A stretch of 64,000 nucleotides of DNA from Anaerolineae bacterium (lineage in GTDB: Bacteria > Chloroflexota > Anaerolineae > Aggregatilineales > J027), in the NCBI GenBank assembly GCA_008933735.1, contig WBUL01000008.1:124001-188000 (forward strand). The letters are read 5' to 3'. The notes below the pieces were generated by a model. It saw only the letters and a list, made by a program, of their open reading frames with translations. It ran no database searches and was not told the origin of the DNA. Positions 49,801 to 58,817 of the stretch are shown here, piece after piece. Numbering within the stretch: position 1 is the first letter of the stretch; each line of letters starts with the position of its first letter. The translations under genes and the position numbers were made by a program.

Positions 49801-50620
49801 CCAACCGCACAACGAATCCGGCTACCCAGCCCGAACTGATCTGATACCATGCGCCATCGGGCATGGTGGTTTGACCTATAACGTTGTAAACGCCTGCTGG
49901 CTCGATCTGACCAACAATCGCGTCATTCGTGGAGGGGGCAGAACGCACATTGACCCGTGTTTGCCCCTGGGTCGCCAGCACACATGCACCGCTGGTGGGA
50001 AGCTCCGGCAATGGGATGTCTGTCGCTGGCGGTTGTGTGGGCGTGACCGGGGTTGGGCACCCGTTATTTTCACGTGGGCCCGCTTGACTCGGGCACTGGT
50101 CGTACTGGGTGGTCAGCCCATCCCCATCTGCGTCAGCGCATCCTCCCCATTCGGGAATGCCAAACTCATTGGGGCACACATCCTGACCATCTGGCACGGT
50201 ATCACCGTCTGAATCGACAAGTGGACAGCCATCTGAGGTGTTTGGCGCGGGGAGCTGCGGACATTTATCCTGGCCGTCAGGGATACCATCCTGATCAGAA
50301 TCGATCTGAGAAACGGAAAAAAAGACACTGTTACTGCGAACGTAGAATTCACCGGATCCGGATTCACAGTAAAACTCTATACGTCCCTGCGCGTTGGCAG
50401 GAATCGTGTAATTCAGCGTGTAGTAAAGCCCCCCAAGCGCGATGCCCCCACCAAAACATCGTTCATAAGGGTAATTGGAACTCAGGGTGATCACTGTTCC
50501 GGGGGGGCCGGAAGTGGGATTAATGCTGATGTTCGCCGTTTGATAGGCGACAGAGGCCGAGATACCCACTGCGAGCATTGGAACTGCGACGAGAAGAATG
50601 AATAGAACCTTAGCTTTCAT
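46847..50620 (-). CDS. Large secreted multidomain protein: thrombospondin type-3-like repeats, SH3b, tandem Ig-like repeats, C-terminal TolB/PD40-like propeller
   Basis: DSDQDGIPDGQDKCPQ..., DSDGDTVPDGQDVCP..., DADGDGLTTQYDQCP (TSP3-like); GQTRVNVRSAPSTNDAIVGQIEPAGVYNVIGQT (SH3b); two NTPPxxNPIxNQ repeats; WSPDGKRLLITLVDE, FAPNGRYVVFEHLD (PD40-like). Confidence 0.87.
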   Translation of the reverse strand: MKAKVLFILLVAVPMLAVGISASVAYQTANISINPTSGPPGTVITLSSNYPYERCFGGGIALGGLYYTLNYTIPANAQGRIEFYCESGSGEFYVRSNSVFFSVSQIDSDQDGIPDGQDKCPQLPAPNTSDGCPLVDSDGDTVPDGQDVCPNEFGIPEWGGCADADGDGLTTQYDQCPSQAGPRENNGCPTPVTPTQPPATDIPLPELPTSGACVLATQGQTRVNVRSAPSTNDAIVGQIEPAGVYNVIGQTTMPDGAWYQISSGWVAGFVVRLGGDCSTLPDPFQVATPIPDSDGDGLPDNTDACPQEPGPIDNNGCPTGEVVLVDSTIDLSGALQNCPQLLLDAQTLPIFIQLDIASGNRLNPCQYLENLLGELVFGQPDPTLSEENAQAILENCPEVLPALTGMMDRLYGINSNAWQILDSVMTPENACQIAGSVANGVIPPEFANALSASSFPTMTPLAKPYTGSILKPLYAPASAALIDTAISICILTPISPQRAAKIRERMQTAGVQDTDIFTYGCTLVEFFNMYGDLTPDKQAMVTTLQGECGLGIYESYYLVYLADAAGVNFAAVLAVDPVTFCADILGTMGANLKDPTTDPEVSPTMLACPDLAYFLKSYEAELNLYTLWVVLSAINPCTTAVKFMEQGILTLADQDQPLPACLGIGASEMTLADGQVITTSSPWAQKIAVLSRADVCAGLTLPPGDNDGDGKTNDVDACPDEFSVNPDGCPPGALVNTPPVINPIANQTLLVGSFINVGVTVLDAEGDPITITAASSNPAVANVVAVGNLLTVTGNGVGTATVTVEASDGTDTSTTTFEVTVNAPAPNTPPIVNPIGNQSVQVGASVNVTVTATDADGDPLTLTATSAAASVANVSLSGTTLTISGVNAGTTTVTIIASDGSTTAGTAFNVTVTSPAPPVPSGGEDAGTTGDTLVSEELRNETAGLVTDNIEKFGLLELPTQFTPNANAVFQADIGEQTTIFIVIGQEITQPFEGTPESNFYPTLDPTGKFVAFLTVDLTSGAVTVRVLNIERNISLPVLTDTSLKDTSKSNFKIALFPPSWSPDGKRLLITLVDEIGTPSIYGLDISDPTNIPEPELLVDNVTAGAFAPNGRYVVFEHLDKQGTQNIYVLVETPTEIKVHPITNQPLDSPCFAPMFGPDSLSVYFVCTVNGVQTLYRYGIQGLDAVDMGVSNIDNPAPGPGHGFLGFDDGSVIYYGYEDGSRVAPMIQLQNQNVSHIRWITLAEVEEEDQQIASVGG
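47868..48414 (-). repeat. Two tandem ~91-aa Ig/cadherin-like protein repeats
   Basis: NTPPVINPIANQTLLVGSFINVGVTVLDAEGDPITITAASSNPAVANV... and NTPPIVNPIGNQSVQVGASVNVTVTATDADGDPLTLTATSAAASVANV...; boundaries approximate. Confidence 0.8.
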
Positions 50621-50727
50621 GGTAAAAGCCTCGTGTTATCTATACTTTCTTCATGTATAGCATGAAACAAGACGCTACGCTGGACGGTTCCTCACATGTT
50701 TTTATAGGTTTTTGCGAACTCTAACAA

Positions 50728-53124
50728 TTAATCCAGTTTCAGATACGGTTCGCTGGCTTGGATTGCCTCGTACACATCAGCGGGGTCAGTCTCGTCATCA
50801 TCGTCGCTCGCGTAGCGTTCCGCCAGCCAGAACCAGGGTTCGTAAGCGGTCCTGCCCTGCCCTGGTACTTTCAACTGTGGCAGGTAATTCAAGCGGGCAG
50901 GACGGGCATACACCGCCGAAGCGTATTCCTGGACGCTGATTTCTGGCACAACCGCTCGAATCAAGTATTGATTGATTGTCTTTTCGTCTTCGCCGGAAAG
51001 CTGTGCCAGCACATAATATGCCCGTGCCCCATCAATAGGGTTGAGAAAAATCGCGGTGCGAGCATCTTTTTCAGCGTCTTCCCTTTGACCCATGCTGAGC
51101 GATATTTCAGCCCGCTCCGCATAGAGCACTGGCAGATTTCCCACGTTGTTTTCAATCGCCTCAGTGTACCATTGGAGCGCGGCAGCATGATCCTCTCTGT
51201 ACAGCGCATAATGGGCCAACGCCAGATAATCCAGATAAGATTCCGGCTCGATGTCAGCGACGGCTTTTTCCGCCCTTTCCGGCCAATCCAGATTCACCGC
51301 CAGAAGGGTGCGCTGCGCGGGCGAAAGCGTTGCATAAGCCAGCTCAAGTGCTGCTTCACGGGTCGGCGTGAGGGCATTCCAGTATTCGGAACGGGTGATT
51401 TCAATCCGCTTATCCAGGGCTTCCACATAAGACTGAATCGCGGCATCGGGCTGGCCTGCCGATTCCTGGTAGTCGGCCAGTAGGAGCCAGTACTGCCACA
51501 GGTCGGGACGAATGGCAAGCGCTTGCTGCATCGACTCAACAGCGCTGGCGTAATCGTTTTTCTGAGCATAGAGCGCAGCGAGATTGGCAAATCCGGTATC
51601 AAAAGTTGGATTGTCTTTCAATGTATCCACATGGGCAGCCACCGCCGCGTCGAGGTATTTTTCCGGCTCGTTTTCCGCTATCAAACCCAGCACATAGGCA
51701 TCCTGCAACAGATAAAGCCCAAAATCAGGATCAAGTGACTGCGCCCCACTGAGATAATCGCGGGATTGGGTGTATTCTTCCTTGCCAATCTGAACAAGAC
51801 CATTCATATAGCGCAGTCCGGCAACATCAACTCTTATCAGCCAGGCAAAAAATCCGATCACAAATACGGCTACACCATAGCTCCACAATCGGGATCTGTC
51901 GGTCGTTTCGCCACGCCGAAACGGGGTATGGTGACCCGCCACCACATAGGCGGAAAAAATGAGGATCGGCAGCACCGAGGCGGAAAGGGTAAAGGTGTCA
52001 ATCAGGCTGTGCAGGCAAAATCCAACCAGCGCGGCCAGTATTCCTTCCAACCGGATCTGGCGTCCTGTGCCCTCGTCCGACCATGTGCGCCACCAGAGCA
52101 CCAAAAAAATACCACCAAGCCAGAACACCACCATCAGCCCCGGTAAACCAATTTCTGCCAGCGTATTCAGCCAGAGATTGTGAGCCGCAACAATTTTGTC
52201 CTGAATCAGCGTTTTGTCACGGACCAGGCGATATTCCGCCCCAAACTGATAAACACCAACCCCGGTCATGGGATCATCCTCAACCATCCTCAGGGCGCTT
52301 TCCCACATATCGACTCGGCGCTGGTCGCTGGTGGAACTGGAACGGAACGCGAAAAACATCACCATGGCGCCAAGCAGAAAAATAACAGCCACCAGGCCGG
52401 TTAGAATGAATTTTCTGGGGAACAGTCTACGGCGTATTAACCAGAAACTCCCCATCACGCTAATTGCCCCTGCCAGAGCAACCAGACTCCCGCGTGATCC
52501 ACTTCCGACCAGCACCCACAGGATACCCAGACCGAGCAGATGCAGCCCTAACCGATGATCAGGTTGGCGAGCCGTCAGCCCCCAGGCAAAAACAACAGGC
52601 AATAGCAGAGCGGCATAATTGCCGACAATCGTTGAGACATTTAAGGCCAGTGAGAGCTTATGCAGTTCTGGGGGAATACTCACCCCCCCTATCGGGAACC
52701 ATCCCTGTTCCAGACCTGCGAATCCGGTCCCAAAATACCAGGAGAGAATTTCGACAATGCTGACAATGATCAGCACGCCCCCAGCCATGAACAGCGCCTC
52801 AAAGACCCAGCGCTGCCGCCCTCGCTGCATGACATCGATCAGGAGGTAGTACCAGACAACATGCATCCAGAAAGGCCAGCTTTGCTCCAGGCTGATACGC
52901 CAGTTTTGTGAGCTGGCGGTTGTCAGCCCCAGAATCAACGCATACACCAGGAGGGGCAGGTCAAATGGTGTGCGGGGCCAGTCACGCCGGACTAACCAGA
53001 GGAGAACAACCGCTGTGACTACGACGTGAAAAAAAATCCGCAGTACCAGGTTATTGGCAGTGTAAGCAGTTCCCCCGATAAAGGTAATGTATAAAATGGC
53101 GGCTAGGATTGCAAAACGCTGCAT
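50728..53124 (-). CDS. O-antigen ligase/Wzy-like membrane protein with C-terminal TPR repeats
   Basis: Polytopic N-terminus with GSGSRGSLVALAGAI and MTGVGVYQFGAEYRLVRD...AHNLWLNTLAEIGLPGLM (Wzy_C motif); TPR-like C-terminus. Confidence 0.88.
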   Translation of the reverse strand: MQRFAILAAILYITFIGGTAYTANNLVLRIFFHVVVTAVVLLWLVRRDWPRTPFDLPLLVYALILGLTTASSQNWRISLEQSWPFWMHVVWYYLLIDVMQRGRQRWVFEALFMAGGVLIIVSIVEILSWYFGTGFAGLEQGWFPIGGVSIPPELHKLSLALNVSTIVGNYAALLLPVVFAWGLTARQPDHRLGLHLLGLGILWVLVGSGSRGSLVALAGAISVMGSFWLIRRRLFPRKFILTGLVAVIFLLGAMVMFFAFRSSSTSDQRRVDMWESALRMVEDDPMTGVGVYQFGAEYRLVRDKTLIQDKIVAAHNLWLNTLAEIGLPGLMVVFWLGGIFLVLWWRTWSDEGTGRQIRLEGILAALVGFCLHSLIDTFTLSASVLPILIFSAYVVAGHHTPFRRGETTDRSRLWSYGVAVFVIGFFAWLIRVDVAGLRYMNGLVQIGKEEYTQSRDYLSGAQSLDPDFGLYLLQDAYVLGLIAENEPEKYLDAAVAAHVDTLKDNPTFDTGFANLAALYAQKNDYASAVESMQQALAIRPDLWQYWLLLADYQESAGQPDAAIQSYVEALDKRIEITRSEYWNALTPTREAALELAYATLSPAQRTLLAVNLDWPERAEKAVADIEPESYLDYLALAHYALYREDHAAALQWYTEAIENNVGNLPVLYAERAEISLSMGQREDAEKDARTAIFLNPIDGARAYYVLAQLSGEDEKTINQYLIRAVVPEISVQEYASAVYARPARLNYLPQLKVPGQGRTAYEPWFWLAERYASDDDDETDPADVYEAIQASEPYLKLD

Positions 53125-53127
53125 GAG

Positions 53128-54336
53128 CTATTGGGCTTCCAGAAGGATTTTTTCATAGGCGAGGACTACCTGTTGATGGTCATAATGCTGCTCTGCGTAT
53201 CGGCGGGCGGAGCGGCTGCATTGGTCGTGAAAGTCCTGATCATCGAGCAGTTTTTCTATTGCAGCCACCAGGCCGCTGACATCCTTGCAGGGCACAGTGA
53301 TACCTGCCCCGCTTTCCTTGATAATTGCCGCTCCTAATCCGTTCATACAGGCCGCAACCGGAATTCCACAGGCCATCGACTCATAGATTTTGGCAGGAAT
53401 AGTGCCTTGATACAGATCATGATCGCCCATCGCCCAGTAGGTTAACTGCGATACATTCCATGCCTGGGGAATTTCGTCTCTATCCAGCCAGTGAATCCAT
53501 TTCATCCCGTCGGACAGGTTTTTTTTCACGAGCTCTTTCTGGCTGCCCTGCCCAATGAATACAAACTGAACATCCTCACGATGATCAAAAGCGCGAGCAG
53601 TCTCGATCATCGTTTGAAAATCATACTGTGTGGAAAATGTGCCAATGAAAGAGACGATTTTTTTTTGCCCAAGCTGATATTTCTGGCGAAACGCATCGGT
53701 CTCACACGTGGGATTAAATTCATTTAAATCCACTCCGTTATAAATTACCTTGACCTTTTTATTGATCCCACTGTACTGCTGTATTTTCTCCGCCCAGATT
53801 GGGCTAAGGGCGACAATCTGGCTGGCGTGGCGGTAGGCAAAGTCAACCGTTTTGCGGGAGAGGCGGTAGATCAGGCTTGTTTCCGTCAGTGCCCCCACTG
53901 ACAGCAAATGATCAGGCCATAAATCTGAGACGTTCAGAACATAAGGCGTGCGCTTCAGGAGAGCCAGGGCAACCCCCGCCATTGCCGGGAAAACCGGCTG
54001 GGCTTCAATCAGGATCACATCAACCCTGGGAATGGCCAGTCCGCGCAAAAACGCGGTGAGCATAAAACTAATGTGGCTGATGAGTTTGTGACTGATACGC
54101 GAGCTGGCTGTAGGCAGCAGCCAGGTTTGGATCACGCGCATACCATTCCGGTTTTCAGCCACAATGAACTTGCCACGATACCCGTCATGAATGTGGCCCT
54201 GGGGGTAATGCGGCAGACTGGTCAGGATCGTTACCTGGTGCCCACGCTGATTCAGCAGGCGTGCAAGACGAGTCAGGCGAACAGCGGCAGCCCCCGAGTC
54301 CGGTTCAAAATAATTGCTGATAAAGAGAATGTGCAT
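53128..54336 (-). CDS. Glycosyltransferase family 4 (WbuB/WcaI-like)
   Basis: MHILFISNYFEPDSGAAAVRLTRLARLLNQRGHQVTILTSLPHYPQGHI; AKIYESMACGIPVAACMNGLGAAIIKESGAGITV. Confidence 0.93.
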   Translation of the reverse strand: MHILFISNYFEPDSGAAAVRLTRLARLLNQRGHQVTILTSLPHYPQGHIHDGYRGKFIVAENRNGMRVIQTWLLPTASSRISHKLISHISFMLTAFLRGLAIPRVDVILIEAQPVFPAMAGVALALLKRTPYVLNVSDLWPDHLLSVGALTETSLIYRLSRKTVDFAYRHASQIVALSPIWAEKIQQYSGINKKVKVIYNGVDLNEFNPTCETDAFRQKYQLGQKKIVSFIGTFSTQYDFQTMIETARAFDHREDVQFVFIGQGSQKELVKKNLSDGMKWIHWLDRDEIPQAWNVSQLTYWAMGDHDLYQGTIPAKIYESMACGIPVAACMNGLGAAIIKESGAGITVPCKDVSGLVAAIEKLLDDQDFHDQCSRSARRYAEQHYDHQQVVLAYEKILLEAQ

Positions 54337-54385
54337 TGGCGCTGGTCATTCCCCGTAGTCTAGGCCAATTTTAGCCGAAAGCCGC

Positions 54386-55441
54386 TCAATTTTGAATTAA
54401 TCCGAGGATGCGGGCACGGGCGGCGGCCTGAGTCCGGCTGTGAACACTCATTTTATGATAGATGCTCTTCACATGGGTTTTGACGGTACCAGGAGATACA
54501 ATCAGAATTTGCGCGATGTCCTGGTTAGAATAACCCGCCGCCAGAAGCTGCAAAACCTCTAATTCCCGGTCTGTCAGAGAATCAGAGAGCGGTTGTGTCG
54601 ATATGGCGGGTGGGGTCGATAGGGTTCGGTTATTGAGGGCATCAAGCAGCTTATTGGCATACATCGCCGAAACCGGAGAGCGTGTCGTCAGCACACCCTT
54701 CAACAGATCAGTCAGGGGGGGGCCGGTATCCGTAAAAAGCCGGATAAATCCCTCCGATTCGGTCATTTCCAACACACGGCTTAGAATACTGACCGCCTGT
54801 GCGGTTTCCCCAAACACATGAAATGTTTCTGCCTGAAGGAGCATTAATTTAAGCTGGTATACCAAATGGTTGTTTTCTTCTGCCACCCCAAGCTGCGCGT
54901 CGAGCAAATCCAATACTTCCTCAGCCTCGCCGCGCACCAGCAGCATTTTAATATAAGTTAGAAATTCAATCGCCGAGGCATTTTTTAATTCGACAGTGTC
55001 AAACCAGTCAGTGCCGATGCTGTAATCATCCTGCCTCAGAGCTATCAGAACGCGAAACGCCGCACACTGAGTCTTTAAGTCAGGAGGAGCTAATTCCTCA
55101 GCTTTTTTCAGATGATCGAACGCGCCTGAAGGGTGTTGTCCGGCAATTTTTACCCACGCCAGGGCAAGCTGTGTCTCAATCCTGATGTCATCAGATGGAA
55201 AACTCAGAGCATCGTTTAGATAACGAGAGGCCAGTGTTAAATCATTCCATTCATAGGCGAGCTGACCTAATCCAAGATAAGCCAGACCGAGTCCGGGAGG
55301 GTCGCTACGATCAGGAACCAGTTTTAACGCCTGCTGGTAAGTCTGGTGAGCGAGAGTCAAACTACCCGCCGCGTAATATTCGCGGGCAAGACGGCAAATC
55401 GCCCACAGGCAGGTTTCCAGCCAGAATGAGTTTGAGATCAT
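54386..55441 (-). CDS. LuxR-family regulator with TPR-like repeats (MalT C-terminal-half-like, no ATPase domain)
   Basis: C-terminal LTDRELEVLQLLAAGYSNQDIAQILIVSPGTVKTHVKSIYHKMSVHSRTQAAARARILGLI; TPR-like N-terminus; no P-loop. Confidence 0.9.
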   Translation of the reverse strand: MISNSFWLETCLWAICRLAREYYAAGSLTLAHQTYQQALKLVPDRSDPPGLGLAYLGLGQLAYEWNDLTLASRYLNDALSFPSDDIRIETQLALAWVKIAGQHPSGAFDHLKKAEELAPPDLKTQCAAFRVLIALRQDDYSIGTDWFDTVELKNASAIEFLTYIKMLLVRGEAEEVLDLLDAQLGVAEENNHLVYQLKLMLLQAETFHVFGETAQAVSILSRVLEMTESEGFIRLFTDTGPPLTDLLKGVLTTRSPVSAMYANKLLDALNNRTLSTPPAISTQPLSDSLTDRELEVLQLLAAGYSNQDIAQILIVSPGTVKTHVKSIYHKMSVHSRTQAAARARILGLIQN

Positions 55442-55477
55442 AGTCTATGTTTTACCAGACAAAGCGATAATTGAGTA

Positions 55478-55507
55478 TTGATAACCCCGGTGTTCAAGCT
55501 ATATAGT
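55478..55507 (+). promoter_or_regulatory. Candidate promoter TTGATA-N16/18-TATATA/TATAGT
   Basis: TTGATA 55478-55483; TATATAGT 55500-55507, immediately upstream of ATG 55516. Confidence 0.45.
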
Positions 55508-55515
55508 GGATTGTT

Positions 55516-57879
55516 ATGAGGAAGGTCAGGATGCAAAATGCGCTCCATCGGCATGGGGTTTCCTTGCTGATTTTGTTGATTATCGTCCTCTATGTGGCTG
55601 TCAATATAAAAAGTTTTTCCGGGAAACCGCTTATCCGATGGGGAGATACCGATGTTTATGACGAAATCTCTCAGGCAGGTTTTACCGATAGAGCCATGTG
55701 GGTCGGCCAGAAGCCACCAACCTTGCCCCTGGTCTACCGCTTCTTTAGAAATGACGATCAGCAGATAGCCAACTTTCAACTGGCTGTCTCGATGATTAGC
55801 TGGATTTTCTTTGGGCTTACCCTGACGCTCATTCTTGAAAATCGGCTGCTTAAAGTTCTGGCATTGCTGGCGGCGCTGGGCCTGAGTCTAAGCGTTAGTC
55901 TTTTTTTATGGCATACCATCATGCTCTCGGAAAGTCTGTCCAACTCGCTCATGGTGCTGGCAGTCGGTAGTTCCCTGCTCTCGATCTGGTATCTGAAAAA
56001 AAGACCTGACCTCAATTGGCGCTATCAGATACTACTGGCGTCTGGGCTGCTGCTGGTTTTCTTTCCCTGGGGATTTATCCGCGACCCCAACGGTTACTTT
56101 CTGCTTGGCTGTGCAGGTTTGATCGCCATCGGTCTTGCGGGAGCATGGTGGAAATGGCGTACCTTTCGCCCATATACTCCCTTTTTGATAACCGTCATAA
56201 TCGGTTTCATCGCAATGTTCTGGGGACTTAACCGCACGGCCTCAATCGTTGGGCGCTGGAAACCGAGTATTTACATCGTCACCGCTCAATTCATCCTGCC
56301 TGACCCTGAAAGCACTGCTTTTTTTGTGGATCATGGAATGCCTGAGCCTGACTCATTGCGTCAGTTTGAGGGACTCCTCCCCCCCTGGGAAAGTGCATGG
56401 CCCACCGCATACGATGAGTGGGTTAACAGCGGAAAAGCGAGACAGGTTTATCTGGAATATTTGCTCTGGAAAGCGCCAGAGAGTTTAATAACCCCCCTGA
56501 AACACTGGCGTCTAATCTATGCGCCAGATTTACAGGGTTGGGGAAAACACGAAATTCAGGCGGCTTTTCTTGAGAAGTTTTTTGACGAAAATGTCTACAC
56601 GCCTACCGGTTTTTGGCTCATCAGCCTTCTGTTCGTCACCATCCTACTTCTTAGCTACTTAATCTCACAGGCAGCTTATACCGAATACTGGCTTGTTCCC
56701 CTGATATTGCTCATCCTACTTTATCCGCTTACTTTTATGATCTGGTATTCCAGTGGGGGGCACACAGATCGCCATGCGCTCACTGTGAATCTCCAACTGC
56801 GATTGACCGTGCTGCTCTTTTTGTTTCTTAGCATGGATACCTTTTTGAAACTAAGATCGATGCAACGCGCATGGCGCTGGGCATCACCGCACCGGATACA
56901 AACGGTGCTGCTCACTGGAATTGTGCCTTTGATGATCCTGGAAGTTATTTTTCGATTACCGCTTACCCGTGATACGTTCATCTTACCTGCTGCAACCGCG
57001 CTCTCTTCTCAGCAAAATATTCTGAGTCCCTGGCATGTACATGACGTGGTGTATTTTGCTTACGAAGACAACCTAGAAAAATGGACAGGGGAAGATGCGG
57101 TGCTGGTCAGTTCGATGTCCACAGAGCCAGGACGTATGACGCTGCTGTATGCTGAAAAGTGGAGGGCAGTGCCGGATCGAGAGATTGACGACATAAACCT
57201 GGCACGTTACGTAAGACAGTGGCAGGAAACCGGATCACCTGAATTTTTGACAACCGCAAATATAGAATTCATGTTTCTGGAGCGCTCCTGGCTGGAGAAG
57301 CAGGAACCCTTCCAGAGACTTGCTCTGGAAAATCCGGCTTACTATGAATTATTGTACGAAAATGATGCTCGGCTTTTATATCGGGTGCAGGATGGCGTAA
57401 CGCCAACCACCTCGAACAGTGCGACGATGGGACTGTCAGAGGCAAATTATGAGGATTATCTCGCTTATCCATTTACCCTGGTGGAACCAGGCAGCGTTAT
57501 CTTCAGCCCGATGCGCGGCCTGGATTGGTTTGAAAACGCCTCAGATATTGGCAGGCTTGTTGAAGCGGCACAGTTACCGGGCGAACAACGTCATTTTTTC
57601 TATGATTTGATGCACCTCTGGGAGCAGCGCCTTACCCCCGACACCTTGAATCTAAACCCACAGAAAACTGCCATCTTTCAGGAATGGCAAGCGACTCGCT
57701 ATTCAAGTTATCTGGCTGAACTGGGCATCGATTATCTTTTGGTCAATGATCTGTGGATGTCATATCTGACAACCGATGAATATTATGTTTTTCAACTGTC
57801 CACGCATTATGAACTCGTCGCTGAATGGTCAGATAATCTTCCAGGCTTCTATCGGCTATACCGGGTCGTGTCAGGTTAG
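55516..57879 (+). CDS. Large polytopic membrane protein with extracytoplasmic C-terminal domain (GT-C-like, function unassigned)
   Basis: ~10 or more hydrophobic segments followed by ~300 aa soluble region. Start may be ATG 55516 or ATG 55531. Confidence 0.75.
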   Translation: MRKVRMQNALHRHGVSLLILLIIVLYVAVNIKSFSGKPLIRWGDTDVYDEISQAGFTDRAMWVGQKPPTLPLVYRFFRNDDQQIANFQLAVSMISWIFFGLTLTLILENRLLKVLALLAALGLSLSVSLFLWHTIMLSESLSNSLMVLAVGSSLLSIWYLKKRPDLNWRYQILLASGLLLVFFPWGFIRDPNGYFLLGCAGLIAIGLAGAWWKWRTFRPYTPFLITVIIGFIAMFWGLNRTASIVGRWKPSIYIVTAQFILPDPESTAFFVDHGMPEPDSLRQFEGLLPPWESAWPTAYDEWVNSGKARQVYLEYLLWKAPESLITPLKHWRLIYAPDLQGWGKHEIQAAFLEKFFDENVYTPTGFWLISLLFVTILLLSYLISQAAYTEYWLVPLILLILLYPLTFMIWYSSGGHTDRHALTVNLQLRLTVLLFLFLSMDTFLKLRSMQRAWRWASPHRIQTVLLTGIVPLMILEVIFRLPLTRDTFILPAATALSSQQNILSPWHVHDVVYFAYEDNLEKWTGEDAVLVSSMSTEPGRMTLLYAEKWRAVPDREIDDINLARYVRQWQETGSPEFLTTANIEFMFLERSWLEKQEPFQRLALENPAYYELLYENDARLLYRVQDGVTPTTSNSATMGLSEANYEDYLAYPFTLVEPGSVIFSPMRGLDWFENASDIGRLVEAAQLPGEQRHFFYDLMHLWEQRLTPDTLNLNPQKTAIFQEWQATRYSSYLAELGIDYLLVNDLWMSYLTTDEYYVFQLSTHYELVAEWSDNLPGFYRLYRVVSG

Positions 57880-57944
57880 TGTCTGGTATAACACTCAACT
57901 TCGTCGCTATACTCATGATCGCTTGTGATAGTTAAGGAGAATTT

Positions 57945-58817
57945 ATGCTGCCGGAAAATTTATCGGTCTCTGTCATTATCCCCGCTCACAATGAGGAAAA
58001 GGAAATCGGGGATATTGTGCGGCGGATTCTGGCAGTTCGGTCAGATTTTGAAGTGATCGTAATAAACGACGGTTCTCGTGATAACACCGCCAAAGCGGCA
58101 GAGGCGGCAGGTGCACGGGTCATTTCTCATCCGTATAATCTCGGTAATGGGGCGGCGGTCAAAACCGGGATTCGGGAAGCCAGAAATGACGTGATCCTGA
58201 TGATTGATGCCGACGGTCAGCACCCCCCGGAAAGCATTCCCCAACTAATTGACAAATTGGATCTGTACAAGATGGCTGTGGGATCACGAACCCCTAAATC
58301 CAAGGTATCACGCTTCCGCACGTTTGGGAATACATTTATGCGCTATTTCGCCATGTACCTGACTGATGCCTACATCGCGGATTTAACCTCCGGCTACCGG
58401 GCAGTGTACCGCGATGTAGCGCTGGAATTTATTCATCTGCTGCCGAACAAGTATTCCTATCCAACCACACTGACCATGTGTCTGCTGAAAGAAGGGTATC
58501 CGATTGCCTGGGTGCCGATGGATGAAATCAGCGGGCGGGGTTCTGGCGCCAGCGGGATTAAACCTTTGCGTGATGGGATACGGTTTTTATCCATCATGAT
58601 TCGGATTACGATGCTGTTCAGCCCGCAGCGTGTTTTTTTCCCGATTGGAGCGGCGGTGCTGGCACTGGGCATTTATATGTCCGTCCTCACCATCCGTCGC
58701 AGTATCCTTGAACCCAGCGCTGCAATGGTGGTAATGGTAGGTGTGTTTATTATTCTATTCGGGTTGGTTGCAGAACAACTGGCGGTGATTCGGCGCGAGT
58801 TGAATCGGCGCTGGTGA
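57945..58817 (+). CDS. Glycosyltransferase family 2 (polyprenyl-phosphate sugar synthase-like)
   Basis: VSVIIPAHNEEKEIGDIVRRILAVRSDFEVIVINDGSRDNTAKAAEAAGARVISHPYNLGNGAAVKTGIREARNDVILMIDADGQHPPESIPQL, with C-terminal TM helices. Confidence 0.93.
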   Translation: MLPENLSVSVIIPAHNEEKEIGDIVRRILAVRSDFEVIVINDGSRDNTAKAAEAAGARVISHPYNLGNGAAVKTGIREARNDVILMIDADGQHPPESIPQLIDKLDLYKMAVGSRTPKSKVSRFRTFGNTFMRYFAMYLTDAYIADLTSGYRAVYRDVALEFIHLLPNKYSYPTTLTMCLLKEGYPIAWVPMDEISGRGSGASGIKPLRDGIRFLSIMIRITMLFSPQRVFFPIGAAVLALGIYMSVLTIRRSILEPSAAMVVMVGVFIILFGLVAEQLAVIRRELNRRW

